Shown: positions 8,220-17,376 of the stretch, piece by piece
Layout: each line of letters opens with the position of its first letter
Numbering within the stretch: the first letter of the stretch is position 1
Assembly (NCBI RefSeq): GCF_030817495.1
Contig: NZ_JAUSZK010000001.1
Span: 4,009,001-4,073,000 of the forward strand
Length of the DNA: 64,000 nt
Reading direction: 5' to 3'
DNA from: Streptomyces sp. V3I7
GTDB taxonomy: Bacteria > Actinomycetota > Actinomycetes > Streptomycetales > Streptomycetaceae
The notes under the pieces: model-generated
What the model saw: only the letters and a program-made list of their open reading frames with translations
What the model was told of the DNA's origin: nothing
Databases searched by the model: none
Translations under genes and position numbers: made by a program

Positions 8220-8220
8220 C

Positions 8221-8258
8221 GGGACGTACGGTGCCCGCGGGGACGTACAGTGCCCGCG
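8221..8258 (+). repeat. 19-bp tandem repeat, two copies
   Basis: gggacgtacRgtgcccgcg occurs twice head to tail (8221-8239 and 8240-8258), differing at one base, just after the stop of the 68-aa ORF. It may be a slipped-strand duplication. Confidence 0.7.
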
Positions 8259-8285
8259 GGGCGTACCGCCGACGGATCGTGACGA

Positions 8286-8517
8286 CCGCTAGGGCCTGTC
8301 GTTTGGATCATCCCGGCGTCGCGGGGTCTGGCACGCACATCTGCCGCGTTGTCGTCGGTTGCCAACTCCCCCACGCTCGGCTCCGCTCGCGCGGGGGGAC
8401 CCCCATCGCGTCGACGCCCTCCTCCGCCTTGCAGCTGCACGCACCAGACCCCGCTCGTGTCGGTCGAGAAGTACCGCACCTCACAGCCGGCCTGATCCAA
8501 ACGACAGACCCTAGCGG
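8286..8517. mobile_element. MITE-like element (about 230 bp) with 25-bp terminal inverted repeats
   Basis: The left end CCGCTAGGGCCTGTCGTTTG...GGATCA (8286-8310) and the right end (8493-8517) are inverted copies with one mismatch. The interior of about 180 bp has no credible ORF, as expected of a non-autonomous miniature element. Sequences with this GTCGTTTGGATCA terminus are familiar from Streptomyces intergenic regions (recollection, not a search). The right end supplies the stop codon (8511-8513) of the adjacent reverse-strand gene. Confidence 0.65.
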
Positions 8518-9065
8518 ATCACGACCACCGGTACGCCGATCGTCGCGAAGTTCCACATCGCGTCGCCGTCCGTGCGTGTCTCCCGGATGCCGCCCGTCTT
8601 CGTGCTGGAGTCGGCCTGCCCCGCCGTCTCGCCCACGGCGGCGCTGAAGCCGACGACCACGTCACCCACGGTGGTGAAGCGCACGACGTGCTCGACGGGG
8701 GTGCCGTCGGTGCCGGTGATCGCGTTGGAGCGGGACATGACCGCGTAACTGCCCGGTGCCGGATCGACGCTGCCCGGGGTCACCTTGAACGTGCGCTGGA
8801 CCCGGTTGGTCTCGCCGACCAGCCAGACCCGGTCGTCGTCCACCGAGTACACGACGCGTTCACCCTTGCCGGAGCCCGAGGGCAGGGCGTCGGGGTGGCG
8901 CTTGTCCCGGGGTGCCTTGACGGCCGCCGCGGGCGAGGCGCTCGGCCGGGCCTTGCCGCCGAGACCGGCAGGGACGTTCGCCGAGGCCTGGTAGGCGAGG
9001 AACCCGACCGTCGTGACGGCCGCCGCGGTGAGCCCGGCCACGATCTGCGAACTGGTCCCTGCCAC
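8511..9065 (-). CDS. Secreted or membrane-anchored protein, possible degenerate L,D-transpeptidase-like domain
   Basis: 184 residues from a GTG at 9065 with GAGGTGG upstream. Residues of about 7-30 form a signal anchor (VAGLTAAAVTTVGFLAYQAS). A Pro/Ala/Lys linker follows. The rest (about 65-184) is a beta-rich domain whose start, DDDRVWLVGETNRVQRTF...PGSY, resembles the opening strands of a YkuD (L,D-transpeptidase) fold. The catalytic HxxxxxSxGCxR signature is absent and the protein has no cysteine there, so it is not an active transpeptidase of that class. Its stop codon lies within the terminal repeat of the adjacent MITE-like element, so the C-terminus may have been changed by the insertion. 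Confidence 0.75.
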   Translation of the reverse strand: MAGTSSQIVAGLTAAAVTTVGFLAYQASANVPAGLGGKARPSASPAAAVKAPRDKRHPDALPSGSGKGERVVYSVDDDRVWLVGETNRVQRTFKVTPGSVDPAPGSYAVMSRSNAITGTDGTPVEHVVRFTTVGDVVVGFSAAVGETAGQADSSTKTGGIRETRTDGDAMWNFATIGVPVVVIR

Positions 9066-9177
9066 GTGCGCCCACCTCTGTTCGCGTCATATGTCGTACT
9101 TCGTGCAGACGGTAGCAGTCCGTGACCGTCCTGCCGGGGCGGCCCTGCACGCAGCGCGGGAGCCGTAGGCTGTTCGC

Positions 9178-9834
9178 GTGCTCTTGCTCGCTCTGGATAC
9201 CGCCACCCCTGCCGTCACCGTCGCCCTGCACGACGGAGACGCCGTCATCGCCTCCTCCAGCCAGGTGGACGCGCGCCGGCACGGCGAGCTGCTGCTCCCT
9301 GCCGTCGACCGTGTGCTCGCCGAGGCCGGGCTCAAGCTGGACGCCGTCACCGGGATCGTCGTCGGTACCGGGCCCGGCCCGTACACCGGCCTGCGCGTCG
9401 GTCTGATGACCGCCGACACCTTCGGGCTCGCCCTCGGTGTCCCCGTGCACGGCGTCTGCACGCTCGACGGCCTCGCCTACGCGGCCGACATCGAGAAGGG
9501 CCCCTTCGTCGTGGCGACCGACGCCCGGCGCAAGGAGGTCTACTGGGCGACGTACGCCGACTCGCGCACGCGGCTGACCGACCCGGCCGTGGACCGGCCC
9601 GCCGACATCGCCGAGAGGGTCGCCGGCCTGCCCGCCGTCGGCGCGGGCGCGCTGCTCTACCCGGACACCTTCCCGAAGGTCCACGAGCCCGAGCACGTCT
9701 CGGCCGCCGCCCTCGCCGCGCTGGCCGCCGAGAAGCTCGCCGCGGGGGAGGAGCTGGCGCCACCGAGGCCGCTGTACCTGCGCCGGCCCGACGCACAGGT
9801 CCCCAAGAACTACAAGGTGGTCACCCCCAAGTGA
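9178..9834 (+). CDS. tsaB: tRNA threonylcarbamoyladenosine biosynthesis protein TsaB
   Basis: Non-catalytic ASKHA-fold partner of TsaD in t6A synthesis. It has the family N-terminus LLALDTATPAVTVALHD and the GTGPGPYTGLRVGL loop near residues 61-74, and lacks TsaD's metal-binding His motif, as expected. 218 residues; GTG start at 9178. The stop overlaps the rimI start (GTGA), so tsaB-rimI-tsaD is an operon with translational coupling. Confidence 0.95.
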   Translation: MLLLALDTATPAVTVALHDGDAVIASSSQVDARRHGELLLPAVDRVLAEAGLKLDAVTGIVVGTGPGPYTGLRVGLMTADTFGLALGVPVHGVCTLDGLAYAADIEKGPFVVATDARRKEVYWATYADSRTRLTDPAVDRPADIAERVAGLPAVGAGALLYPDTFPKVHEPEHVSAAALAALAAEKLAAGEELAPPRPLYLRRPDAQVPKNYKVVTPK

Positions 9835-10349
9835 CCGAGCCCACGAAGCCCGAGCTGCCCGCGCTGCGCGAGATGCGCTGGTGGGACATCGACCCGGTGC
9901 TGGAGCTGGAGAAGGCCCTCTTCCCCGAGGACGCCTGGTCGCGGGGGATGTTCTGGTCCGAGCTGGCCCACTCCCGGGGCCCGGAGGCGACCCGGCGGTA
10001 CATCGTGGCCACCGGGGGCGACCGGAAGATCGTCGGCTACGCCGGACTCGCCGCCCAGGGCGACCTGGGCGACATCCAGACCATCGCCGTCGCCCGCGAC
10101 CTCCAGGGCACCGGCCTCGGCGCCCGCCTGCTGACCGAACTGCTGCGAGCCGCGACCGCCTTCGAGTGCGCCGAGGTGATGCTCGAGTGCCGCGTGGACA
10201 ACATCCGCGCGCAGAAGCTCTACGAGCGCTTCGGCTTCGCCCCCATCGGGTTCAGGCGCGGCTACTACCAGCCGGGCAACGTCGACGCCCTGGTCATGAG
10301 CCTCACCGACCCGTCAAACTCCGTACAAGAAACCGAGATCAATGGCTGA
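9831..10349 (+). CDS. rimI: Ribosomal-protein-alanine N-acetyltransferase RimI-like (GNAT)
   Basis: GNAT acetyltransferase, 172 residues. It begins [25 protein letters not shown], typical of RimI. The acetyl-CoA site is [20 protein letters not shown] (V-x-x-x-x-Q/R-G-x-G), followed by [19 protein letters not shown] and GFRRGYY. The GTG start overlaps the tsaB stop by 4 bp, and the end overlaps tsaD by 8 bp. The tsaB-rimI-tsaD order is the standard bacterial arrangement. In E. coli RimI acetylates S18; the Streptomyces substrate is not known from sequence. Confidence 0.93.
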   Translation: MTEPTKPELPALREMRWWDIDPVLELEKALFPEDAWSRGMFWSELAHSRGPEATRRYIVATGGDRKIVGYAGLAAQGDLGDIQTIAVARDLQGTGLGARLLTELLRAATAFECAEVMLECRVDNIRAQKLYERFGFAPIGFRRGYYQPGNVDALVMSLTDPSNSVQETEING

Positions 10350-11448
10350 CTCACGCGACGAGCCTCTCGTACTCGGCATCGAGACCTCCTGCGACGAGAC
10401 CGGCGTCGGCATCGTCCGCGGCACGACCCTGCTGGCGGACGCCGTCGCGTCCAGCGTCGAGGAGCACGCCCGCTTCGGCGGCGTCGTGCCCGAGGTGGCG
10501 TCCCGGGCGCACCTGGAGGCGATGGTCCCGACCATCGACCGCGCGCTGAAGGAAGCGGGCGTGAGCGCGCGCGACCTGGACGGCATCGCGGTCACCGCCG
10601 GACCCGGCCTGGCCGGCGCCCTACTGGTCGGCGTCTCGGCGGCCAAGGCGTACGCCTACGCCCTCGGCAAGCCGCTGTACGGCGTGAACCACCTCGCCTC
10701 CCACATCTGCGTGGACCAGCTGGAGCACGGCCCGCTCCCGGAGCCGACGATGGCGCTCCTGGTCAGCGGCGGCCACTCCTCGCTGCTGCTGTCCTCGGAC
10801 ATCACCTCCGACGTCCGCCCGATGGGCGCGACGATCGACGACGCGGCGGGGGAGGCCTTCGACAAGATCGCCCGCGTGCTGAACCTCGGCTTCCCGGGCG
10901 GCCCGGTCATCGACCGCTACGCACGCGAGGGCGACCCGTCGGCCATCGCCTTCCCGCGCGGCCTGACCGGCCCGCGCGACCCGGCGTACGACTTCTCCTT
11001 CTCCGGGCTGAAGACGGCGGTGGCCCGCTGGATCGAGGCCAAGCGGGCCGCGGGCGAGGAAGTCCCGGTGCGTGATGTCGCGGCCTCCTTCCAGGAGGCG
11101 GTCGTCGACGTGCTGACCAGGAAGGCGGTGCGGGCCTGCCGTGACGAGGGCGTCGACCACCTCATGATCGGCGGCGGCGTCGCGGCCAACTCCCGGCTGC
11201 GCGCCCTGGCCCAGGAGCGCTGTGAGAAGGCCGGCATCCGGCTGCGCGTCCCGCGCCCCAAGCTGTGCACGGACAACGGCGCGATGGTCGCCGCGCTCGG
11301 CGCGGAGATGGTGGCCCGTAACCGGTCCGCCTCGGACTGGGACCTGTCCGCCGACTCCTCGCTGCCGGTCACGGATCCGCATGTCCCCGGGCAGGGCCAC
11401 GGCCATGACCACGTGCACGAGGTCAGCCAGGAGAACCTGTACTCGTGA
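10342..11448 (+). CDS. tsaD: tRNA N6-adenosine threonylcarbamoyltransferase TsaD
   Basis: Catalytic subunit for t6A37: it transfers threonylcarbamoyl from TC-AMP to tRNA. Motifs in order: [15 protein letters not shown] (phosphate loop), VNHLASHI with the metal-binding pair H117/H121, [10 protein letters not shown], the GEAFDKIAR region, and [11 protein letters not shown] with a C-terminal DNGAM metal Asp. 368 residues, with a His-rich tail ([11 protein letters not shown]), a common actinobacterial extension. ATG at 10342, inside the rimI 3' end. Confidence 0.96.
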   Translation: MADSRDEPLVLGIETSCDETGVGIVRGTTLLADAVASSVEEHARFGGVVPEVASRAHLEAMVPTIDRALKEAGVSARDLDGIAVTAGPGLAGALLVGVSAAKAYAYALGKPLYGVNHLASHICVDQLEHGPLPEPTMALLVSGGHSSLLLSSDITSDVRPMGATIDDAAGEAFDKIARVLNLGFPGGPVIDRYAREGDPSAIAFPRGLTGPRDPAYDFSFSGLKTAVARWIEAKRAAGEEVPVRDVAASFQEAVVDVLTRKAVRACRDEGVDHLMIGGGVAANSRLRALAQERCEKAGIRLRVPRPKLCTDNGAMVAALGAEMVARNRSASDWDLSADSSLPVTDPHVPGQGHGHDHVHEVSQENLYS

Positions 11449-11711
11449 CGGTCGCGCTGATGTGGGAGGCGCGGGCGAGAGCGGGCCGGGGCGAGGAACT
11501 CCTGGCCTGGGCCCGCGCACAGGAGCCGGCCGAACGGCCGCTCCGCCGCGAGATCCTCCGGGCACCCCAGGACCGCGTCCTGGTCATCACCTGGTGGGAC
11601 GCCCCGTACGACGCGGACCTCCCGGAACTGCCCGAACCGGACACGGACTTGATCACCCGGGCCGTGCACCGCTGGCGATTCGAGTCGGTGGACGGGGACT
11701 TCACCTCCTGA
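11445..11711 (+). CDS. Small conserved-type hypothetical protein (88 aa), ABM-like fold
   Basis: Overlaps the tsaD stop by 4 bp (GTGA), so it is the last gene of the tsaB-rimI-tsaD operon. The product begins [21 protein letters not shown] and has VLVITWWD in the middle, a beta-alpha-beta pattern like small dimeric alpha/beta-barrel (antibiotic biosynthesis monooxygenase-like) proteins. It has no membrane segment. The function is unknown; linkage to t6A genes is the only clue. Confidence 0.75.
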   Translation: MTVALMWEARARAGRGEELLAWARAQEPAERPLRREILRAPQDRVLVITWWDAPYDADLPELPEPDTDLITRAVHRWRFESVDGDFTS

Positions 11712-11737
11712 GGTGGCGTGACGCCCCGCCGACCGGC

Positions 11738-11743
11738 TATGAT
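11738..11743 (+). promoter_or_regulatory. -10 box of the tRNA-Gly unit
   Basis: TATGAT is a near-consensus -10 hexamer 46 bases before the mature tRNA, so a transcript starting near 11750 would carry a 5' leader of about 34 nt. No good -35 is visible. Confidence 0.5.
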
Positions 11744-11783
11744 CATGACACGCGAACGGCCGGAACTCCGGTACGGACGCAGT

Positions 11784-11856
11784 GCGTTGGTGGTCCAAGG
11801 AAAGACGCCCCGCTTCCTGCGGGGAAATGCAGGTGCAAGGCCTGCCCGGCGCTCCA
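11784..11856 (+). tRNA. tRNA-Gly(UCC) with encoded CCA and atypical T loop
   Basis: A complete 73-nt cloverleaf. The acceptor stem GCGTTGG (11784-11790) pairs with CCGGCGC (11846-11852), 7 bp with two G-U pairs. T8 and G9 follow. The D arm is GTCC-AAGGAA-AGAC (three strong pairs, G18G19 present), then G26. The anticodon stem is CCCCG/CGGGG with loop CTTCCTG: U33 present, anticodon TCC at 11815-11817. The variable loop is AAAT. The T stem is GCAGG/CCTGC with loop TGCAAGG. Discriminator U73 and CCA (11854-11856) close it. G1-C72, C2-G71, U73 and C35C36 are bacterial tRNA-Gly identity features. The oddity is G55: the arm reads GUGC where elongator tRNAs have GTPsiC. The same GUGC substitution is known from staphylococcal peptidoglycan-specific tRNA-Gly. 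A terminator begins one base after the CCA. Confidence 0.85.
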
Positions 11857-11857
11857 T

Positions 11858-11893
11858 GAACACCCCGCCCCAGTCAGCTGGGGCGGGGTGTTC
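11858..11893. terminator. Strong bidirectional hairpin terminator
   Basis: 16-bp perfect GC-rich stem (11858-11873 with 11878-11893) and a TCAG tetraloop. It ends the tRNA-Gly transcript and also lies just beyond the stop of the converging methyltransferase gene. Confidence 0.85.
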
Positions 11894-11911
11894 ACGTTCC
11901 CCGCCTCGGGC

Positions 11912-13090
11912 TCAGCCCACTGGACCGCCGATCAGCATCGTCGGCGCCCCCGCGACCCGGGTGAGGAACACCGTCGCCGCGTTCGGTCCCTGTGGCTTGA
12001 CCTTCTTCCGCAGTTCCTCCGGCTCGACCGCCGAACCGCGCTTCTTCACGGTCAGGGTGCCGACGCCGCGTTCCCGCAGCAGGGCCTTCAGCTTCTTGAC
12101 GTTGAAGGGGAGTTGATCGGTGATCTCGTACGCCGACGCGTGGACCGTGTCGTGCAGCTCGTCGGACGTCACGTAGGCGATGGTCGGGTCGATCAATCCG
12201 CCCCCGACCTCCTCGGCGACGTCCGCCACCAGGTGTGCGCGGATGACGGCGCCGTCGGGCTCGTACAAGTACCGCCCCACGGGCCGCACTTCAGGGTCGG
12301 GCAGCCCCCGACCGACCAGCGAGCGCGGGCCCGGCAGCAGCGTCGCGCGCATGGCGCCCGGACGGACCCCGGCGCCGAACCACAGCACCGCCTCCTTCAC
12401 GTCCCCGCCGTCCGAGATCCACTCGGCCTCGGCCTCGGCCGGGATCGCCTCGTGGGGAATGCCGGGCGCGATCTTCAGCGCAGCGCGCGGAGCGGCCGTC
12501 GCCGCGCCCACCGCCCAGGACAACGGCGGCGAGTAGGCCTCCGGGTCGAAGATGCGGCCCCGGCCGCCGCGCCGCGCCGGGTCCACGAACACGGCGTCGT
12601 ACCCGGAGGTGTCGACCTCCGTGACGTCCGCCTCCCGCACCTCGATCAGGTCCTCCAGCCCCAGAGCCTCGGCGTTCGCCCGCGCGACCTCCGCCGTCAG
12701 CGGGTCCCGGTCGACGGCCAGCACCCGGATCCCGGCCCGCGCCAGCGCGATCGCGTCGCCGCCGATCCCGCAGCACAGGTCCGCGACGGACGTCACCCCC
12801 AGCTCGTTCAGCCGGCCGGCCCGGTACGTCGCCACGCTCGTCCGCGTCGACTGCTCGACCCCGTTCGGCGTGAAGAACATCCGCGCCGCGTCCTCGGCGC
12901 CGAACTTCGCCGCGGCGCGCTGGCGCAGCCGGGCCTGGCCGAGCGCCGCCGAGACCAGGTCGGCGGGGTGGTCGCGGCGCAGCCGGGTGGCGACGGCGAG
13001 CTCGTCGGACGGGTGGGTGTCGCGCACCTCGTCGAGGAGGGCGAGGCCCTCGGGGGTGAGCAGCGAGCGGAAGGAGAGCAGGTCGTTCAC
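11912..13090 (-). CDS. Class I SAM-dependent methyltransferase with THUMP-like C-terminal domain
   Basis: Likely RNA- or DNA-directed methyltransferase. The Rossmann core has motif I VADLCCGIGGDAIALAR, an acidic ribose-binding turn VLAVDRDPLTAEVA, and a catalytic-loop VFVDPARRGG. The last ~80 residues (PFNVKKLKALLRERGVG, KKRGSAVEPEELRKKV) match the THUMP-like domain fused to such enzymes. I take the GTG at 13090 (392 aa, N-terminus NDLLSFRSLLTPEG). The frame is open to 13198, but that extension is Arg-rich and would run into the divergent promoter. No clear Shine-Dalgarno is seen. The target is unknown. Confidence 0.88.
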   Translation of the reverse strand: MNDLLSFRSLLTPEGLALLDEVRDTHPSDELAVATRLRRDHPADLVSAALGQARLRQRAAAKFGAEDAARMFFTPNGVEQSTRTSVATYRAGRLNELGVTSVADLCCGIGGDAIALARAGIRVLAVDRDPLTAEVARANAEALGLEDLIEVREADVTEVDTSGYDAVFVDPARRGGRGRIFDPEAYSPPLSWAVGAATAAPRAALKIAPGIPHEAIPAEAEAEWISDGGDVKEAVLWFGAGVRPGAMRATLLPGPRSLVGRGLPDPEVRPVGRYLYEPDGAVIRAHLVADVAEEVGGGLIDPTIAYVTSDELHDTVHASAYEITDQLPFNVKKLKALLRERGVGTLTVKKRGSAVEPEELRKKVKPQGPNAATVFLTRVAGAPTMLIGGPVG

Positions 13091-13180
13091 CGGGTCATTG
13101 TGGGCCAGCCGGTGGACGCCGCGCCTCCGGCGGCGGTGTCGGGCCCAGAACGCCTCCCGTGCCTGCGAGGATCCGGCACC

Positions 13181-14116
13181 ATGCGAGCGGTGCGACAAAA
13201 TGACAAATACGGGGCGCTGGTGAGGAAGGCGGCCGTCCGGGGCGGCATCGCCGTGCTGGCCCTCGTCGCCGTCATGCCCGGCTGCTCGGCGTCGGGCAGG
13301 GGAACGGACGTACTACCGGCTCCCGGTCAGCAGCCGCTCAAGGCGCCCGCCGCCCCCGCCCTGGACAGCTACGCGGCCCGGCTCGGCGCCGACCACGACG
13401 CCCTGGTCGCCGCCGCCGACCGCTGGGGCCTGGGCCGGGTCCCGCTGCTGCCCCCGCCGCCTCCCGCGCACAAGCCGAGGATCACCGTTCGCGCCGGCTT
13501 CGAGGTCCGCGACCAGGAGGAACTGGACCTGCCCCCGGTCTTCACCACGATCCCCACCCGGCAGAAGGTCGTCTTCCTCACCCTGGACGACGGCGCCGAG
13601 AAGGACCCCGGGTTCCTGCGGATGATGAGCGACCTGCGGATCCCGTACACGGCCTTCCTCACCGACGAATCCGCCGGCGACGACTACGGCTACTTCCGGC
13701 GGATGCGGTCCCAGGGCGTCACCCTCGACAACCACACCCTGCACCACCCCTACCTGCCCGGCCTGTCCTACGAGGAACAGCGGGACGAGATCTGCGGCAT
13801 GCAGGACGTCATGGAGAAGCAGTTCGGCAAGCGGCCGACCGTCTTCCGCCCGCCCTACGGCAACTACGACCGGGACACCCTGCTCGCCGCCCGGTCCTGC
13901 GGGATCAAGTACGCCCCGATCTGGAGCGAGGAGGTCTTCGCCGACCACTGGGAGTACCGCGAGGACGACCGGAACCTGCACCCCGGCGACATCGTCCTCT
14001 CCCACTTCCAGGACCCGGCCGAGTGGAACGGCACCATGACCCAGATGGTCCGGCGCTTCCTGAACCGGGTCACCCGCGACGGGTTCGCGGTGGCACGCCT
14101 GGAGGACTACCTGTGA
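13181..14116 (+). CDS. Polysaccharide deacetylase-family lipoprotein
   Basis: Extracellular NodB-type carbohydrate deacetylase. ATG at 13181 with GAGG about 11 bases upstream, 311 residues. A signal peptide ending MPGC (about residue 36) suggests lipidation. The NodB domain (about residues 125-311) shows motif 1 FLTLDDGAEKD, motif 2 NHTLHHPYL (metal His residues), motif 3 FRPPYGNYD and motif 5 GDIVLSHF with its His. All are intact, so an active metal-dependent deacetylase of peptidoglycan or another wall glycan is likely. It overlaps the following paralogue by 4 bp. Confidence 0.9.
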   Translation: MRAVRQNDKYGALVRKAAVRGGIAVLALVAVMPGCSASGRGTDVLPAPGQQPLKAPAAPALDSYAARLGADHDALVAAADRWGLGRVPLLPPPPPAHKPRITVRAGFEVRDQEELDLPPVFTTIPTRQKVVFLTLDDGAEKDPGFLRMMSDLRIPYTAFLTDESAGDDYGYFRRMRSQGVTLDNHTLHHPYLPGLSYEEQRDEICGMQDVMEKQFGKRPTVFRPPYGNYDRDTLLAARSCGIKYAPIWSEEVFADHWEYREDDRNLHPGDIVLSHFQDPAEWNGTMTQMVRRFLNRVTRDGFAVARLEDYL

Positions 14117-14931
14117 GCCCCGCACCCGCCCCGCGCCGCGCCGTGCGGGCCGCCGCGGCCGTACTGGCCGCCGCCGCCCTGCTCACCGGCTGCGCCCAGT
14201 CCGTCGACCCCATCGAACGGCTCGGCAAGAAGGCGGCCCAGAGCGTACGTTCCCACACCCCGGCCGCGCGGCAGCCGTACCGCCGCTGGGGGCTGCCGGC
14301 CCCGCTCGCCCCGGCCCCGAGGCCCGCCTCCCGCCCCGCGCCGCCCCGCACGGCCGGCCCCGCCCTGGCGCCCGTCGTGGACCACGTCCCCACCCGCGAC
14401 CGGGTCGTCTTCCTCACCTACGACGACGGCGCCGAGAAGGACCCACGCTTCGTCGACATGGTCCGCGAACTACGGCTCCCGGTCAGCCTGTTCCTCACCG
14501 ACACCGTAGTCGGCCCCGGTTACGCCCACTTCGCGCGCCTGCGCTCGGTCGGCGCCGGCGTGCAGAACCACACCCTCGACCACCCCGCGCTCCCCGGCCT
14601 GCCTTACGCCGGCCAGCGCGCCGAGATCTGCGGCCAGCAGGACAAACTCACGTCCCGCTTCGGCATCCGCCCCCGCTTCTTCCGCCCGCCCTACGACCGG
14701 TACGACACCACGACCCTGCGCGCCGCCGCCGACTGCGGTGTGGCGGCCGTCGTCCTCTGGCGCGCCACCGTCACCTCCGGCGGCCTCTCCTACACCCACG
14801 GCGACCACCGCCTCCGCCCCGGCGACATCGTCCAGATCGGCCCGGACGACATCAGAGAACGTACGACCAGGGTCCTGCGCCGCCTCCAGAAGGAGGGCCT
14901 GACGGTAGCCCGCATCGAGGACTACCTGTAG
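14113..14931 (+). CDS. Polysaccharide deacetylase-like lipoprotein lacking the motif 5 histidine
   Basis: Tandem paralogue of the preceding gene, starting at a GTG that overlaps its stop (GTGA); 272 residues. A signal peptide with lipobox LLTGC (Cys about residue 27) precedes a Pro/Ala-rich linker. The NodB motifs are FLTYDDGAEKD, NHTLDHPAL and FRPPYDRYD. The fifth reads GDIVQIGP, whereas the sister protein has GDIVLSHF, so the catalytic-site His of that motif is missing. It may be a binding protein or a weakened enzyme. Confidence 0.87.
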   Translation: MSPAPAPRRAVRAAAAVLAAAALLTGCAQSVDPIERLGKKAAQSVRSHTPAARQPYRRWGLPAPLAPAPRPASRPAPPRTAGPALAPVVDHVPTRDRVVFLTYDDGAEKDPRFVDMVRELRLPVSLFLTDTVVGPGYAHFARLRSVGAGVQNHTLDHPALPGLPYAGQRAEICGQQDKLTSRFGIRPRFFRPPYDRYDTTTLRAAADCGVAAVVLWRATVTSGGLSYTHGDHRLRPGDIVQIGPDDIRERTTRVLRRLQKEGLTVARIEDYL

Positions 14932-14937
14932 CCAAAC

Positions 14938-15006
14938 AGCCCGTCCGGCGCTTGAGGACGAGGCCGTTCAGGCCGACAGCGGGGGCCTGGGGGCGCAGCC
15001 CCCGGG
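14938..15006 (+). repeat. Streptomyces-type interspersed repeat downstream of the deacetylase operon
   Basis: The block cagcccgtccggcgcttgag...gacgaggcc followed by a GGGGGCCTGGGGGCGCAGCC hairpin-forming tail looks like the dispersed intergenic element seen at many Streptomyces gene ends. It may act as a terminator. Recognition is from memory of similar sequences. Confidence 0.55.
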
Positions 15007-15082
15007 AGCGGCCACCCCAACACCGCAGCGCCGTAAACCCCGTACGCCAAACCGGCACCCTCGGCTGACGCGCCGCAGGCAA

Positions 15083-15109
15083 TTGGCACTCCGCTTGACC
15101 GAGTGCTAA
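15083..15109 (+). promoter_or_regulatory. CIRCE operator 1 (HrcA site)
   Basis: TTGGCACTC-N9-GAGTGCTAA, one base from the perfect CIRCE (TTAGCACTC-N9-GAGTGCTAA). It overlaps the groES promoter -35, so HrcA binding would block transcription until heat shock. Confidence 0.93.
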
Positions 15110-15124
15110 TCGCAGTCATAGTCT
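15095..15124 (+). promoter_or_regulatory. groES-groEL1 promoter
   Basis: TTGACC (15095-15100) and TAGTCT (15119-15124) with an 18-bp spacer. The -35 is embedded in CIRCE 1, and CIRCE 2 begins just after the expected start site, consistent with HrcA control. Confidence 0.6.
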
Positions 15125-15129
15125 CGGCT

Positions 15130-15156
15130 TTGGCACTCCCCCCTGGAGAGTGCCAA
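15130..15156 (+). promoter_or_regulatory. CIRCE operator 2 (HrcA site)
   Basis: TTGGCACTC-N9-GAGTGCCAA, a perfectly symmetrical CIRCE variant 20 bases downstream of the first, within the groES leader. Confidence 0.92.
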
Positions 15157-15255
15157 CACAGCGACGGGCAGGTCCGGCACCCGCGACGACGGATCCACCT
15201 GGTCGCCACCTCAGACAGTTAACCCCGTGAGATCTCCGAAGGGGGAGGTCGGATC

Positions 15256-15561
15256 GTGACGACCGCCAGCAAGGTTGCCATCAAGCCGCTCGAGGACCGC
15301 ATCGTGGTCCAGCCGCTCGACGCCGAGCAGACCACGGCGTCTGGCCTGGTCATCCCGGACACCGCCAAGGAGAAGCCCCAGGAGGGCGTCGTCCTGGCCG
15401 TGGGCCCGGGCCGTTTCGAGAACGGCGAGCGTCTCCCGCTCGACGTCAAGACCGGCGACGTCGTGCTGTACAGCAAGTACGGCGGCACCGAGGTGAAGTA
15501 CAACGGCGAGGACTACCTCGTCCTCTCGGCCCGCGACGTCCTCGCGGTCATCGAGAAGTAA
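15256..15561 (+). CDS. groES: Co-chaperonin GroES
   Basis: 10-kDa lid of the GroEL chaperonin, 101 residues. It contains [11 protein letters not shown], the mobile-loop region [16 protein letters not shown], and [18 protein letters not shown] start at 15256 with GGGGGAGG just upstream. First gene of groES-groEL1, 123 bases before groEL1, under two CIRCE operators. Confidence 0.97.
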   Translation: MTTASKVAIKPLEDRIVVQPLDAEQTTASGLVIPDTAKEKPQEGVVLAVGPGRFENGERLPLDVKTGDVVLYSKYGGTEVKYNGEDYLVLSARDVLAVIEK

Positions 15562-15621
15562 TTCACCGTCGAGCACACACAGTTGCTTCGAGCTGCGCCC
15601 CTGGCCCCCCGCGACCCATAA

Positions 15622-17310
<1,689 letters not shown>

Positions 17311-17330
17311 GGCACGCGAGTCGCGTACGA

Positions 17331-17370
17331 CGAAGCCCCCGCTCCCGGTGCTCCCGGGGCGGGGGCTTCG
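17331..17370. terminator. Bidirectional hairpin after groEL1
   Basis: 12-bp stem CGAAGCCCCCGC/GCGGGGGCTTCG between convergent genes (groEL1 and the ABM/SnoaL protein). Confidence 0.85.
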
Positions 17371-17376
17371 CCCGTT

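Noticed and set aside
11718..12116. Plus-strand open frame across the tRNA-Gly region and the methyltransferase 3' end
   Set aside because: No ribosome site; it crosses the tRNA and the strong terminator and is antisense to the methyltransferase.
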